From Bacteroidales bacterium (GTDB lineage Bacteria > Bacteroidota > Bacteroidia > Bacteroidales > F082), in NCBI GenBank assembly GCA_029983675.1, contig JASBYY010000003.1, positions 62,001 through 126,000 on the forward strand: a stretch of 64,000 nucleotides of DNA, read 5' to 3'. Below are positions 54,946 through 63,678 of this stretch, one piece after another. The stretch's first letter is position 1. The number at the start of each line of letters is the position of its first letter. The position numbers were made by a program, and so were the translations under genes. The notes under the pieces are model-generated. The model ran no database searches. It worked only from the letters and a program-made list of their open reading frames with translations, and was not told the origin of the DNA.

Positions 54946-57867
54946 TCACGCCCTCGGGTCAGGACGGTACGGCATGCGCGCCATTTTTTCCACTTCCAAC
55001 GAAGGCTGTCCGAAATCCAAGGTCACCTTTCCAAGGAGGAGGTAGATGCCTTCGCCTTGAAACGGATAAGCTCTCAGTGCATCGGGGAAAAGCACCGTGT
55101 CGAAAAAAGCCCTTTCACAATCAATAAAGGTAGCCATGGCCATTGGTTCTCCTTTCGAGGTATGGAGAAACTTCACCGCCACCAAACGGCCGAGCATTCT
55201 GCTTGTCGCACCCACATGCCGCTCCATCTGCCCTGCCATCAGTTCGCCCCGGAAACGGGTCTGCAACATGTCAAAGGCGTTCACCGTCACCGGAAAACCA
55301 TACAATTCGATTTCATCATAAGCGGCTTCCATGACACTTGTTGTGAAATCGGGAAATGAAGGCGGCTGCATATCCTGCCGAAAAAGCGTAGCGTTCAACT
55401 CGCTGCGATGGCTTTTGTAGAGATGCGCCTCCCACAACAGTTTCGGTTTGCTGCATCCCGTAAAGGCGAAGGCACCGCCGCGTATCAGCAGCACAAGCTG
55501 TTCCATGACAAAGGGCACCCGTGCGGCGAAATCATCAAGGCTGCCATAAGGACCGTTGGCAGCGCGTTCGGCCACGATGCGTTCTGCGAAACTTTTGTCG
55601 ATGCCCTGCAAATGCACAAAACCCATATAAACCGTCCGTCCCTGCACCGAAGTCAGAAACATACTCCGATTCACGCAAGGCGGACGCAGCCCCGCCCCCA
55701 TCCTTTTAACCTCGTTGAAATAAACCCATGTCGGATAAAAACCGCCAAAATTGTTGATGACAGCCACCTGAAACTCCAACGGAAAATAGGTTTTCAGGTA
55801 TAGGCTCTGATAGCTTTCCACGGCGTATGAGGCAGAGTGCGCCTTTGAAAAAGAATAACCCGCAAACGACTCGATCTGCCGCCAAATCTCCTGCACAAGG
55901 TCATCTCCATACCCTTTGGCCTTGCAGTTGTCGAAAAAGCGTTGCCGTGTCGCTTCAAATGCCGCCACATCGTGTTTCTTATGTCCCATCATACGCCGCA
56001 ACACGTCGGCATCGGCCAAGTCGAGACCAGCAAAATAATGACAGACCTTGAGCACGTCTTCCTGATAAATCATCACGCCAAAAGTTTCCTTCAGAAGCTC
56101 CTTCAGCAAGGGATGACCGTAGTCGATATTTTCAGGATGATGGAAGCGGCTGATATAAGTGCGCATCATGCCCGAATGGGCCACACCCGGTCGAACGATG
56201 GAGCTGGCCGCCACCAATGTCAAATAGTCGGAACAGTGCAATTTGCGCAACAGCCTGCGCATGGCCGGACTTTCGATATAGAAGCAGCCGTTGGTCTCGC
56301 CCTCGACGAGACGTTGGTTCACCTTGACATCGTGCTTAAAACGTTCCACTTGATGGATATCGATATGAAAGCCGCGGTTTTCCCTGACCCTTTCGACAGC
56401 CTCACGGATATGTGCAATGCCGCGCTGACTTAAAATATCAATCTTGTCGATACCGACCTTATCGGCTGAATACATGTCGAATTGTGTTGTCGGAAAACCC
56501 TTGGGCGGCAGGTCCAAAGCGACGTAGTCCGTTATCGGACGTTCCGTAATCAGCACGCCGCCAGCATGTATGGAACGCTGGTGCGGAAAATCGCACAGCT
56601 GCTCCGACAAAGCCACGATGCGACGCGCCAGCTCGCTCTGCCGCACAAAAGCATCGGGATGCCGCTCCAACCTATCGATATCGCCCTTCGGCATACCATG
56701 CACCTTGCCCAACTCGCGAAACAACGCATTGTCCCGAAAAGTCACCGTGGCACCCAGCAAGGCGGTATGGGCGCTACCGTATTTTTTGAAAATATAGTCA
56801 AACACCTTGTCACGATCCTTCCACGAAAAATCAAGGTCGAAATCGGGGGGACTGGCACGTTGAGGATTGAGAAAGCGTTCAAAATACAAATCCAGCTCTA
56901 TCGGATCTACATCCGTGATTTTCAAGCAATAGGCCACAACACTATTGGCACCGCTTCCGCGTCCCACATGATAAAAGCCTTGCGACATGGCAAAACGCAC
57001 AATGTCCCAAGCCATTAGAAAATAAGCACAGAAACCCATCTTCTCGATAATATCGAGTTCCCTCTCGATACGGCGATACGCCTCCTTGTTGGCTGTGCCA
57101 TAGCGATACGCCATGCCGTCAAAGGCCAATTTGCGCAACAACTCGCAGTCTTCGTAAACACTGGCCGTAAAACACAACTTGTTTTTACGTTTACCGTCCA
57201 TATCGATTTCGCAGGCATCAAGTAGTCTCTCGGCATTTTTCAACAACTGGGGATAAAGGGCATACCCTGTTGCGAAATGTGACGATGGAAGAAACAGTTC
57301 GTCGGGCGAAGCACAAGCTGCTGTTTCGAGGCGTGTCAGCAATACATTGCCATCGATGGCCCGCAAGTTGCAATGCAAATCAAAATTAGACACCATGCCG
57401 AATGTGGCCGGTTGCATGGCCACCAACCGGTCGAAAGAACGACAGTTGTAAAGCTTGGTGATTTGCGATAATCGCACTCCAATATATTCATTATCACGAA
57501 GTTCATTCTGTTTACGCTTTCCAAACGGATAGACCACAAAAACATCGTTCCATTGCGGAGCCTCATCGGGATAAGGCTGTTTGCTGATGTTGTGCCGGGT
57601 CAGAAAAGCATTCAGTTCGGCAAAGCCCCGGTTGTTTCTCGCCAAAGCGACATACAACTGCTCGTTGCCATTGCGGAAGTCAACGCCAGCCACAGGACGC
57701 AGCTTGTTTCTCCGACACTCAAACACAAATTCGGCCACGCCCATTGTCGTGTTGATGTCGGTAAGCGGCAATGTCGCATAACCGCCCTCAACAGCTTTTT
57801 CTATCAGGGTTGCAACAGGCAGCGTGCCATAGCAAAGGCTGTAATATGAATGCACATTGATATACAT
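54946..57867 (-). CDS. DnaE-type DNA polymerase alpha subunit of an error-prone cassette
   Basis: 973 residues from the ATG at 57867, 11 bases after the dinB stop; a TTG overlapping that stop (57882) is less likely. C-family polymerase: catalytic Asp344 and Asp346 in PPDFDLDF and Asp477 in KIDILSQRG, finger region PGVAHSGMMRTY, and a C-terminal OB-fold (GRLVAVKFLHTSKGEPMAM). The N-terminal PHP domain is altered: the usual HxHS reads NVHS and the TDH position reads TDIN, so metal binding is probably lost. It lacks the long C-terminus (tau binding) of replicative DnaE and I see no QxxLF clamp motif. These traits and the adjacency to dinB point to a DnaE2/ImuC-like translesion role. Confidence 0.85.
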   Translation of the reverse strand: MYINVHSYYSLCYGTLPVATLIEKAVEGGYATLPLTDINTTMGVAEFVFECRRNKLRPVAGVDFRNGNEQLYVALARNNRGFAELNAFLTRHNISKQPYPDEAPQWNDVFVVYPFGKRKQNELRDNEYIGVRLSQITKLYNCRSFDRLVAMQPATFGMVSNFDLHCNLRAIDGNVLLTRLETAACASPDELFLPSSHFATGYALYPQLLKNAERLLDACEIDMDGKRKNKLCFTASVYEDCELLRKLAFDGMAYRYGTANKEAYRRIERELDIIEKMGFCAYFLMAWDIVRFAMSQGFYHVGRGSGANSVVAYCLKITDVDPIELDLYFERFLNPQRASPPDFDLDFSWKDRDKVFDYIFKKYGSAHTALLGATVTFRDNALFRELGKVHGMPKGDIDRLERHPDAFVRQSELARRIVALSEQLCDFPHQRSIHAGGVLITERPITDYVALDLPPKGFPTTQFDMYSADKVGIDKIDILSQRGIAHIREAVERVRENRGFHIDIHQVERFKHDVKVNQRLVEGETNGCFYIESPAMRRLLRKLHCSDYLTLVAASSIVRPGVAHSGMMRTYISRFHHPENIDYGHPLLKELLKETFGVMIYQEDVLKVCHYFAGLDLADADVLRRMMGHKKHDVAAFEATRQRFFDNCKAKGYGDDLVQEIWRQIESFAGYSFSKAHSASYAVESYQSLYLKTYFPLEFQVAVINNFGGFYPTWVYFNEVKRMGAGLRPPCVNRSMFLTSVQGRTVYMGFVHLQGIDKSFAERIVAERAANGPYGSLDDFAARVPFVMEQLVLLIRGGAFAFTGCSKPKLLWEAHLYKSHRSELNATLFRQDMQPPSFPDFTTSVMEAAYDEIELYGFPVTVNAFDMLQTRFRGELMAGQMERHVGATSRMLGRLVAVKFLHTSKGEPMAMATFIDCERAFFDTVLFPDALRAYPFQGEGIYLLLGKVTLDFGQPSLEVEKMARMPYRPDPRA

Positions 57868-57878
57868 CTTTCCGTCCT

Positions 57879-59057
57879 TCAATCATTTCCGATGATACTA
57901 CCCGCACGCTGCACCGCTGTTTCCCCAAAGCGGCACCTGATTTTATCCATTGCGGCATACAAGCCCAACAACTCCGACTGATCCGAAAACAAATCAAGCT
58001 GCGGCGTACCGCCGACCAACTCGCTGAACCTGACCCCCACAAGGCGAATGCTCATGCGGCGGTTATAAAGCCGACTGAACAAAGCATTGACAGTTTCGAG
58101 TAGCAAATGGTCGAATGCGGTGTAGGCAATGCGACATTGACAGTCGTGCGTATCGAAGTTCGCATAGCGGATTTTCACCGCGATGCAGCCGGTCATTTTC
58201 TGTTGCGTGCGAAGACCGAACGAAAGGCGTTCCACCATGCCCGACAAGCATTGGCGGATGCGCACGATGTCGATGGTATCCTGCTCAAAAGTGTGTTCCT
58301 CGCTCATTGACTTGCGTTCCCGGTAAGGACACACCGGAGCGGCATCTTCGCCATTGGCTTTTTTCCACACATCGATCCCTGCCTTGCCCAGTGTCTGTTC
58401 TACCGCTATTGGCGGCAGCCGTCGCAATGTACCTATCGTATCGATGCCCATCGACCGCAGCAGTCTGTACATCTTGACACCCACCATCGGGATTTTGCGC
58501 ACCGAAAGCGGATCGAGAAAAGGATGCACATCGGGAGGTGTCACCCGAAGCTCCCCATTGGGTTTGGCTTGGCCGGTGGCAATCTTCGAAACCGTCTTGT
58601 TCTCCGACAGTCCGAAGGATATGGGCAGCCCCGACTCCCGCATGATGCGCATACGCAACTCGTGCGCCCATCGGTAACAACTGTGAAAACGATCCATGCC
58701 GGTCAGGTCGATGTAATGCTCGTCAACAGACATTTTCTCGTAAAGCGGGGCTTGGTCGGCGATGATTTCCGTCACCAAACGCGAATAGCGGCTGTAAAGT
58801 TCCATGTCGCCCCTTATCACGACAGCCTGTGGACAAAGCTGGTTTGCCATGCGCATGGCCATGCCCGAATGCACACCAAAACGACGCGTCTCGTAGCTGC
58901 AAGCCGACACAACGCCCCGCTCCGCCGTGCCGCCAACAATCACAGGCTTGCCTTCTAACGAAGGATTCAGCAAACGCTCCACCGACACGAAAAAAGTGTC
59001 CAAATCTAAATGCAAAATCGTACGTTCCATCTTTTTTTTCAACTTTTGCTTATCCAT
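57879..59057 (-). CDS. dinB: DinB/ImuB-type Y-family DNA polymerase with clamp-binding motif
   Basis: 392 residues from the ATG at 59057; an ATG at 59030 (codon 10, MERTILHLDLDTFFVSVE) is also plausible. Catalytic residues are intact: Asp18 in LHLDLD and Asp112-Glu113 in SVDEHYIDLT, so unlike ImuB it should be an active polymerase. Thumb helix-hairpin-helix (about 190-225) and little-finger domain (about 260-345) follow. Near the C-terminus PQLDLFSD (353-357 QLDLF) is a canonical beta-clamp-binding motif. The gene is 11 bases upstream of dnaE and diverges from a LexA-like regulator, so it is probably damage-inducible. Confidence 0.92.
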   Translation of the reverse strand: MDKQKLKKKMERTILHLDLDTFFVSVERLLNPSLEGKPVIVGGTAERGVVSACSYETRRFGVHSGMAMRMANQLCPQAVVIRGDMELYSRYSRLVTEIIADQAPLYEKMSVDEHYIDLTGMDRFHSCYRWAHELRMRIMRESGLPISFGLSENKTVSKIATGQAKPNGELRVTPPDVHPFLDPLSVRKIPMVGVKMYRLLRSMGIDTIGTLRRLPPIAVEQTLGKAGIDVWKKANGEDAAPVCPYRERKSMSEEHTFEQDTIDIVRIRQCLSGMVERLSFGLRTQQKMTGCIAVKIRYANFDTHDCQCRIAYTAFDHLLLETVNALFSRLYNRRMSIRLVGVRFSELVGGTPQLDLFSDQSELLGLYAAMDKIRCRFGETAVQRAGSIIGND

Positions 59058-59079
59058 TTCAAAAAAAGCCGTATCTTTG
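59045..59079 (+). promoter_or_regulatory. Promoter of the S24 regulator gene
   Basis: TTTG at 59045-59048 and TATCTTTG at 59072-59079 (exact -7), 23 bases apart. Transcription would begin near 59086, just before the palindrome at 59097-59111. It overlaps the dinB start region on the opposite strand, so the two genes share this stretch. Confidence 0.65.
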
Positions 59080-59096
59080 ACGAGTTTTTAATCAAA

Positions 59097-59111
59097 ATTT
59101 ACGACGTAAAT
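59097..59111. promoter_or_regulatory. Perfect 15-bp palindrome, candidate operator
   Basis: ATTTACG-A-CGTAAAT: seven-base arms pair exactly around one central A. It lies between the divergent dinB and S24-regulator genes, about 11-26 bases downstream of the regulator's predicted start and 40-54 bases upstream of the dinB ATG. The position fits autoregulation of the regulator and repression of dinB-dnaE. No other copy was noted in the window. Confidence 0.6.
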
Positions 59112-59211
59112 CTAATCATATCATCCGATACGAAGCAAAGGAAAACAGGAATATTTTTCAACAGATTCAAAAGATAAATCACAAATAGTTCATTATCAAA
59201 TATCTAAATAT

Positions 59212-60021
59212 ATGTTTTTCAGTTCCAACATCAAATTCTTGCGCAAGCATCGTGGGCGCACACAAGACGATACGGCTTTTGCCCTCGACATGAAGCGCTC
59301 CACGCTGAGCGGCTACGAAAACGGCGTTTCAGAACCGAGCCTTGAAGCCTTGGTGGCTTTTTCAAAACATTTCGGCATCGCCATCGACACCTTGGTCAAA
59401 ATCGATCTGAGCACGATGAGCGAATGGCAGCTTTCGCAATTAGAACACGGCAACGACGTGCATCTGAAAGGGGGCAATCTGCGCGTGCTGGCCACCACCA
59501 TCGACAGCGGCAACAACGAAAACATCGAACTGGTGAGCGAAAAGGCTAAGGCTGGTTACACCACAGGCTTTGCCGACCCTGAATATATCAAGGTGCTGCC
59601 CACTTTCAACATGCCGTTTTTATCACACGAACGCAAATACCGCATGTTTCAAATCAGCGGTGACTCCATGCTCCCCATCCCCGACGGCTCGTATGTCACC
59701 GGCGAATACGTCTTAGACTGGACCCACATCAAAAGCGGACAGCCTTATATCGTTCTCACACAAGACGACGGCATTGTTTTCAAGATTGTGGAGAACGAAA
59801 TCGAAGCAAAAGGAGCTTTGCGGCTTAGTTCCCTGAATCCGCTCTACGATCCGTACGAGATTTCCACAACCGACATCAAGGAAGTGTGGAAATTTGTGCA
59901 TTACATCTGTGCAACCATCCCCAACCAGCCCGAAAACCGGTTCCGCGAAGAGCAACTGATACGCACCGTAGAGGAACTGCAACGCAAAGTGGAGGAAATC
60001 CAACTGAAACTAAAGCTGTAG
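59212..60021 (+). CDS. XRE/S24 LexA-like transcriptional repressor
   Basis: 269 residues. An N-terminal XRE helix-turn-helix (about 5-62; DDTAFALDMKRSTLSGYENG) is followed by a linker and a C-terminal S24 peptidase-like domain. The self-cleavage elements are in place: Ala114-Gly115 in KAKAGYTTG, catalytic Ser152 in ISGDSMLP and Lys191 in IVFKIVENE. LexA and CI repressors with this set cut themselves when RecA filaments form. A C-terminal amphipathic helix (QLIRTVEELQRKVEEIQLKL) may be a coiled coil for oligomerisation. It is transcribed away from dinB-dnaE. A UmuD-like role is possible but the DNA-binding domain favours a repressor. Confidence 0.88.
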   Translation: MFFSSNIKFLRKHRGRTQDDTAFALDMKRSTLSGYENGVSEPSLEALVAFSKHFGIAIDTLVKIDLSTMSEWQLSQLEHGNDVHLKGGNLRVLATTIDSGNNENIELVSEKAKAGYTTGFADPEYIKVLPTFNMPFLSHERKYRMFQISGDSMLPIPDGSYVTGEYVLDWTHIKSGQPYIVLTQDDGIVFKIVENEIEAKGALRLSSLNPLYDPYEISTTDIKEVWKFVHYICATIPNQPENRFREEQLIRTVEELQRKVEEIQLKLKL

Positions 60022-60179
60022 AGGTTTTTACCATCTTATCACCTACATTCCATTGATTGACGGAGGCAAGCGGTTACTTAAAAAAACGGCCTTTCGGTAC
60101 AATTTTTGCAGTATTATTCGAGTTATTAGACAGATTAAGAAAGTTTTTAGTATAAATACAAACTCCAAAATACACCATC

Positions 60180-61139
60180 ATGAAAAAAATGTTTTTAAGT
60201 TTAGTGCTTCTCTGCAGCATTGCGATGATTAGCACAAGTTGCAACAAGGACAAGGTAAAGCAGAAACCAGAAACCGAAGCCGGCACGATGATTATCGGAT
60301 CAAAAACGATGGACATCAAGACTTCCGAAGCGGTAAAATATGGCGATCGTAGTGCCATTGTGCTCGCCTCAAAAGAGATGACGGCTGCTGAAAACGACGG
60401 CATCTGCATTCTGTTCAACGGCAACATCACGCCCGGTTCATACACGTTCGAGGGCAACGCAAAAGCCAACGGCCCTCAGGTCGTTGCCGTCCAAAAATTC
60501 AACATGGGCGGACTGCCTGCCCTGATGGATGGCGACACCGTGTTCTTCGGCGACTGTCACTTCTGGCTAAGCGGAACGCTCACCATCACCGAAGGTGAGG
60601 GCGGCTCCTACACCATTCTGCTGACACAGAGTTCCTGTGCCAACGGCATCCAGCTAAGCCTCAACTTCAGCGGAACACTGACCCCCTACACCTACCCTGT
60701 CACCACCGACAACAAATTCTTCATTGGCGATTCACCAAGCCCCATTGGGCTTGCCACGCTCTCCAACCTCGGCTTGTTTGACACACTGAACCACGGTGCC
60801 GGTGCCAAATCCCTTCTATTCATGTCAACCAACCACAAGAAAGCGTTCATCGTTAACTTCCTTGATTTTGGAAGTCCAAGCGGACTTGTCGGTGAATATC
60901 ACTTCACCCCACTTGGTCCTATTGGCAACCCCAGCCTCATTGTAGCCACCGCTTTCGACCTGCTGTCTCTAACACCCGAAACAGCCTATACGGCCACAAG
61001 CGGACGCCTCGTTATCAGCAGAGACGATGTTAGCGGATTATGGACCATCGACATTGAAAACGCCCATTTGCTGAATCTGGAAGGTTGGATGAACACGACA
61101 GGGTCTCTGCACTATGTAGGCCCTTTATTTGGCCAATAA
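60180..61139 (+). CDS. Putative lipoprotein of unknown function
   Basis: 319 residues. Signal peptide 1-20 ends with ISTSC, so Cys21 is probably lipidated. The mature protein is rich in Gly, Ser and Thr with alternating strands (GTLTITEGEGGSYTILLTQS; GHYHF-like repeats such as LVGEYHFTPLGP), suggesting an all-beta, perhaps repeated, fold (about 30-165 and 175-319). I do not recognise a family. It follows the S24 regulator by about 160 bases and ends at a strong terminator; whether it shares the regulator's transcript is unclear. AATTTTTG near 60100 is one base off a -7 box. Confidence 0.75.
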   Translation: MKKMFLSLVLLCSIAMISTSCNKDKVKQKPETEAGTMIIGSKTMDIKTSEAVKYGDRSAIVLASKEMTAAENDGICILFNGNITPGSYTFEGNAKANGPQVVAVQKFNMGGLPALMDGDTVFFGDCHFWLSGTLTITEGEGGSYTILLTQSSCANGIQLSLNFSGTLTPYTYPVTTDNKFFIGDSPSPIGLATLSNLGLFDTLNHGAGAKSLLFMSTNHKKAFIVNFLDFGSPSGLVGEYHFTPLGPIGNPSLIVATAFDLLSLTPETAYTATSGRLVISRDDVSGLWTIDIENAHLLNLEGWMNTTGSLHYVGPLFGQ

Positions 61140-61173
61140 AAGCCAATCCGGCTAACACGTAATGGTTTTATCG

Positions 61174-61206
61174 AGCAGGAAGAGCATGTGTTCTTCCTGC
61201 TTTTAT
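61174..61206 (+). terminator. Terminator after the 60180 lipoprotein gene
   Basis: AGCAGGAAGA (61174-61183) and TCTTCCTGCT (61192-61201) pair perfectly over 10 bases around an eight-base loop. TTTTATT follows. It lies 34 bases past the stop. Confidence 0.9.
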
Positions 61207-61360
61207 TATCCCGTCACAAGGGCAAAACAACGCCCATTGAACAATGTCACGCCAGACAGATGCCGGATCACCTCCCCACACGACGAAAGCCGACAAGGAC
61301 ATGACGAATACTGATGACAGCATCACTCTTCTATATCGCATATCGGCAATCTTCATCAAT

Positions 61361-61390
61361 AAAAAAGCGGCTGTTTTTCGCAGCCGCTTT
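61361..61390 (-). terminator. Terminator after dsbD, possibly bidirectional
   Basis: AAAGCGGCTG (61364-61373) and CAGCCGCTTT (61381-61390) pair perfectly over 10 bases. The A-run at 61361-61366 gives the minus-strand U-run. It sits 36 bases beyond the dsbD stop. Confidence 0.88.
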
Positions 61391-61426
61391 CATTGTCTTG
61401 GTCGATAAACCCTAAGGGTATTGGGA

Positions 61427-63610
61427 TCACTCCAACACTTTCTTATAGAACGTTCCCTCTTTGAAATTCTTAAGGCCTTCGTTCAGGAAAGCCACAAAGG
61501 CATCCTTATCAAGGTCGTAGGCACGGGGCTTCATCAGGAGTTCGCCATTGTGTCCCATCAAGCAATAGTATGGCTGAGCATTGGTGGCAAAATTCGAGAT
61601 CTGAAAATCGGCATTCTTACGGCCTATGGTTTTCTTTTCTTTGCCATCGTACTCCGACACATACCATTCTTCTTGGGGCAGAGCGGCTTTATCGTCCACG
61701 TAAAGAGCCAGGATGACAAAGTCGTTACGCAGCATGTTTTTCACGCGCGGGTCACTCCATACATTGGCTTCCATTTCGCGGCAGTTCACACATCCATGAC
61801 CGGTAAAATCGAGGAAAATGGGTTTATTTTGCGCTTTGGCACAAGCCAGCGCCTGTTCGTAGTCGAAATAACCTTTCAAGTTGTGTGCCAGATGAAACAG
61901 ATCGGCATATTTTGGCGTTTCGCACAACTCGTTGGACAACGGCTGTCCGGCCTCCATCTGTGAAACGGATGGCATCATTGATTTGTTGGCATCCACATAG
62001 TCGATCACCTTGTCGGTATTTTCCTGAATAATACGGTCGAGGTCAAAATCGAGGGTTTGCTTGGGCGGCAGGTATCCCGAAAGGGCTTTCAACGGAGCGC
62101 CCCACATGCCCGGAATCATATAAATGACAAAGGTAAAGTCGATGATAACAAGCACCAGACGGAACACGCCCAACTCCTTGACTTCCTTTTCGCCTTTGAA
62201 GCGAATCTTACCAAGCAGATACAATCCCAACAAGGCAAAACACACGATCCAAATACCAAGATAGACTTCGCGGTCGAGCAAACCCCAGTGGTAAGTCTGG
62301 TCCGCAACACTCAAGAACTTGAATCCCAACGCTACTTCGATAAAGCCCAGAACGGCCTTCACCGAGTTCATCCAGCCGCCACTCTTGGGCAAACGCTGAA
62401 GCATATTTGGAAACAAGGCGAACAAGGTAAACGGCAGTGCAAAAGCCACCGAGAAAGCCAACATGGTCACAATAGGCGCCCAAAACTCTCCCGATGTGGA
62501 TTTAATCAGCACGGTACCGACTATAGGACCTGTGCAGGCAAACGAGACCAACACCAAGGTCAATGCCATAAAGAAGATACCGCCAAGGCTCTTGGTATTT
62601 TGTTTGCTATCGCTCTTGTTCACCATGTTACTGCCTAAGGTAATCTCAAATGCGCCGAAAAACGATGCCGCAAACACCATGAAAACGATAAAGAATATGA
62701 TGTTGGGCAGCCAATGGGTTGCAAGCCAGTTGAAAATGTCGCCCGTGACACTATCACCGCCAAACAACCACGTAATCATAATGATAAAGCCGATTGGGAT
62801 GGTGAACAACGCCACAATGAAAATAAAATACATGAAAGCCTTGAAACGCCCCTGTGCTTTGCTCTCTCCTTCACCGTGCATGAAGAACGACACCGTCATC
62901 GGGATCATCGGGAACACGCAGGGGGTCAGCAAAGCGGCGAAGCCCCAAAGAACGGCTTCGAGGATCATGCCCCAGATATTGCTTTTGGCAGCGGTGTCGC
63001 CTTCGGGTTTGGAAGACTCCGACATGGCTGGCTCGGAAGCGCGTATCACGGCGGTATCAGACGGCTCCATCTGGGCAGCAGTGGAAGTATCGGCTGATAC
63101 TGCAACAGATGGCTCAACCTGCTCAGCATTAGAAGGCTCAGGCTTTTCTGATGCTTGGTATTTGATATTAATATCTTCAGCTAACGACACACATTGACCA
63201 TCCTTGCAGGCCTGGTAGGTCAGTTCTCCCACAATAGGAAACGACCCTTCTTTCAGTCTCCGAATAGTCTGCGCAAATGTTGCTTTTCCGGCAAACTCGA
63301 CATACTCCACATTGAAAACGTCGTCAAACACTTTGACACCGGCAGTAACATCCTTGGCAGTGCCCACCAACTCAAAATTAGCGGTATTGCTAATCTCGAA
63401 CACCGTTGGCAACGGACCTAACTCCGGCATTTTCGTAGAATAAATGTGATACTGGGGATCGATGGTGGCTGTTGCAACCAAATTAAACTCCTTGTCGTTG
63501 ATATCCTCAATGGAAAAAGCCCATTTCACGGGATTAACCACCTGAGCTTGATACTTCAAAGGGAGGATGGCAAGAACGGCCATCAACAGATAGAAAACAA
63601 GTCTCTTCAT
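61427..63610 (-). CDS. dsbD: Thiol:disulfide interchange protein DsbD
   Basis: 727 residues. Signal peptide about 1-22. The N-terminal DsbD-alpha domain carries the cysteine pair in YQACKDGQCV (Cys135, Cys140). A Ser/Glu/Ala-rich linker (about 155-205) leads to the membrane domain of about eight helices, with redox cysteines in LLTPCVFPMIP and FACTGPIVG. The C-terminal thioredoxin domain has CVNC (607-610) in GHGCVNCREME. DsbD moves electrons from cytoplasmic thioredoxin to periplasmic reductases and cytochrome c maturation. It follows tilS by 68 bases, with a -7 box in between, so it has its own promoter as well. Confidence 0.95.
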   Translation of the reverse strand: MKRLVFYLLMAVLAILPLKYQAQVVNPVKWAFSIEDINDKEFNLVATATIDPQYHIYSTKMPELGPLPTVFEISNTANFELVGTAKDVTAGVKVFDDVFNVEYVEFAGKATFAQTIRRLKEGSFPIVGELTYQACKDGQCVSLAEDINIKYQASEKPEPSNAEQVEPSVAVSADTSTAAQMEPSDTAVIRASEPAMSESSKPEGDTAAKSNIWGMILEAVLWGFAALLTPCVFPMIPMTVSFFMHGEGESKAQGRFKAFMYFIFIVALFTIPIGFIIMITWLFGGDSVTGDIFNWLATHWLPNIIFFIVFMVFAASFFGAFEITLGSNMVNKSDSKQNTKSLGGIFFMALTLVLVSFACTGPIVGTVLIKSTSGEFWAPIVTMLAFSVAFALPFTLFALFPNMLQRLPKSGGWMNSVKAVLGFIEVALGFKFLSVADQTYHWGLLDREVYLGIWIVCFALLGLYLLGKIRFKGEKEVKELGVFRLVLVIIDFTFVIYMIPGMWGAPLKALSGYLPPKQTLDFDLDRIIQENTDKVIDYVDANKSMMPSVSQMEAGQPLSNELCETPKYADLFHLAHNLKGYFDYEQALACAKAQNKPIFLDFTGHGCVNCREMEANVWSDPRVKNMLRNDFVILALYVDDKAALPQEEWYVSEYDGKEKKTIGRKNADFQISNFATNAQPYYCLMGHNGELLMKPRAYDLDKDAFVAFLNEGLKNFKEGTFYKKVLE

Positions 63611-63663
63611 CTTAATTTATGCGTTATTGATTATTTTAATACATCCTTTCTGCAAAGAAACGG

Positions 63664-63671
63664 CAAAAATA
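63664..63671 (-). promoter_or_regulatory. -7 box for dsbD
   Basis: TATTTTTG on the minus strand, an exact match, 54 bases before the dsbD ATG and just inside the tilS-dsbD gap. No -33 TTTG at normal spacing. Confidence 0.5.
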
Positions 63672-63678
63672 ATCATTT

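Noticed and set aside
61168..61359. 63-codon minus-strand frame with a signal-peptide-like start (MRYRRVMLSSVFVMSLSAF)
   Set aside because: It overlaps the terminator hairpin at 61174-61207 and lies between two terminators, with no promoter. Probably chance, although a tiny secreted peptide is not excluded.
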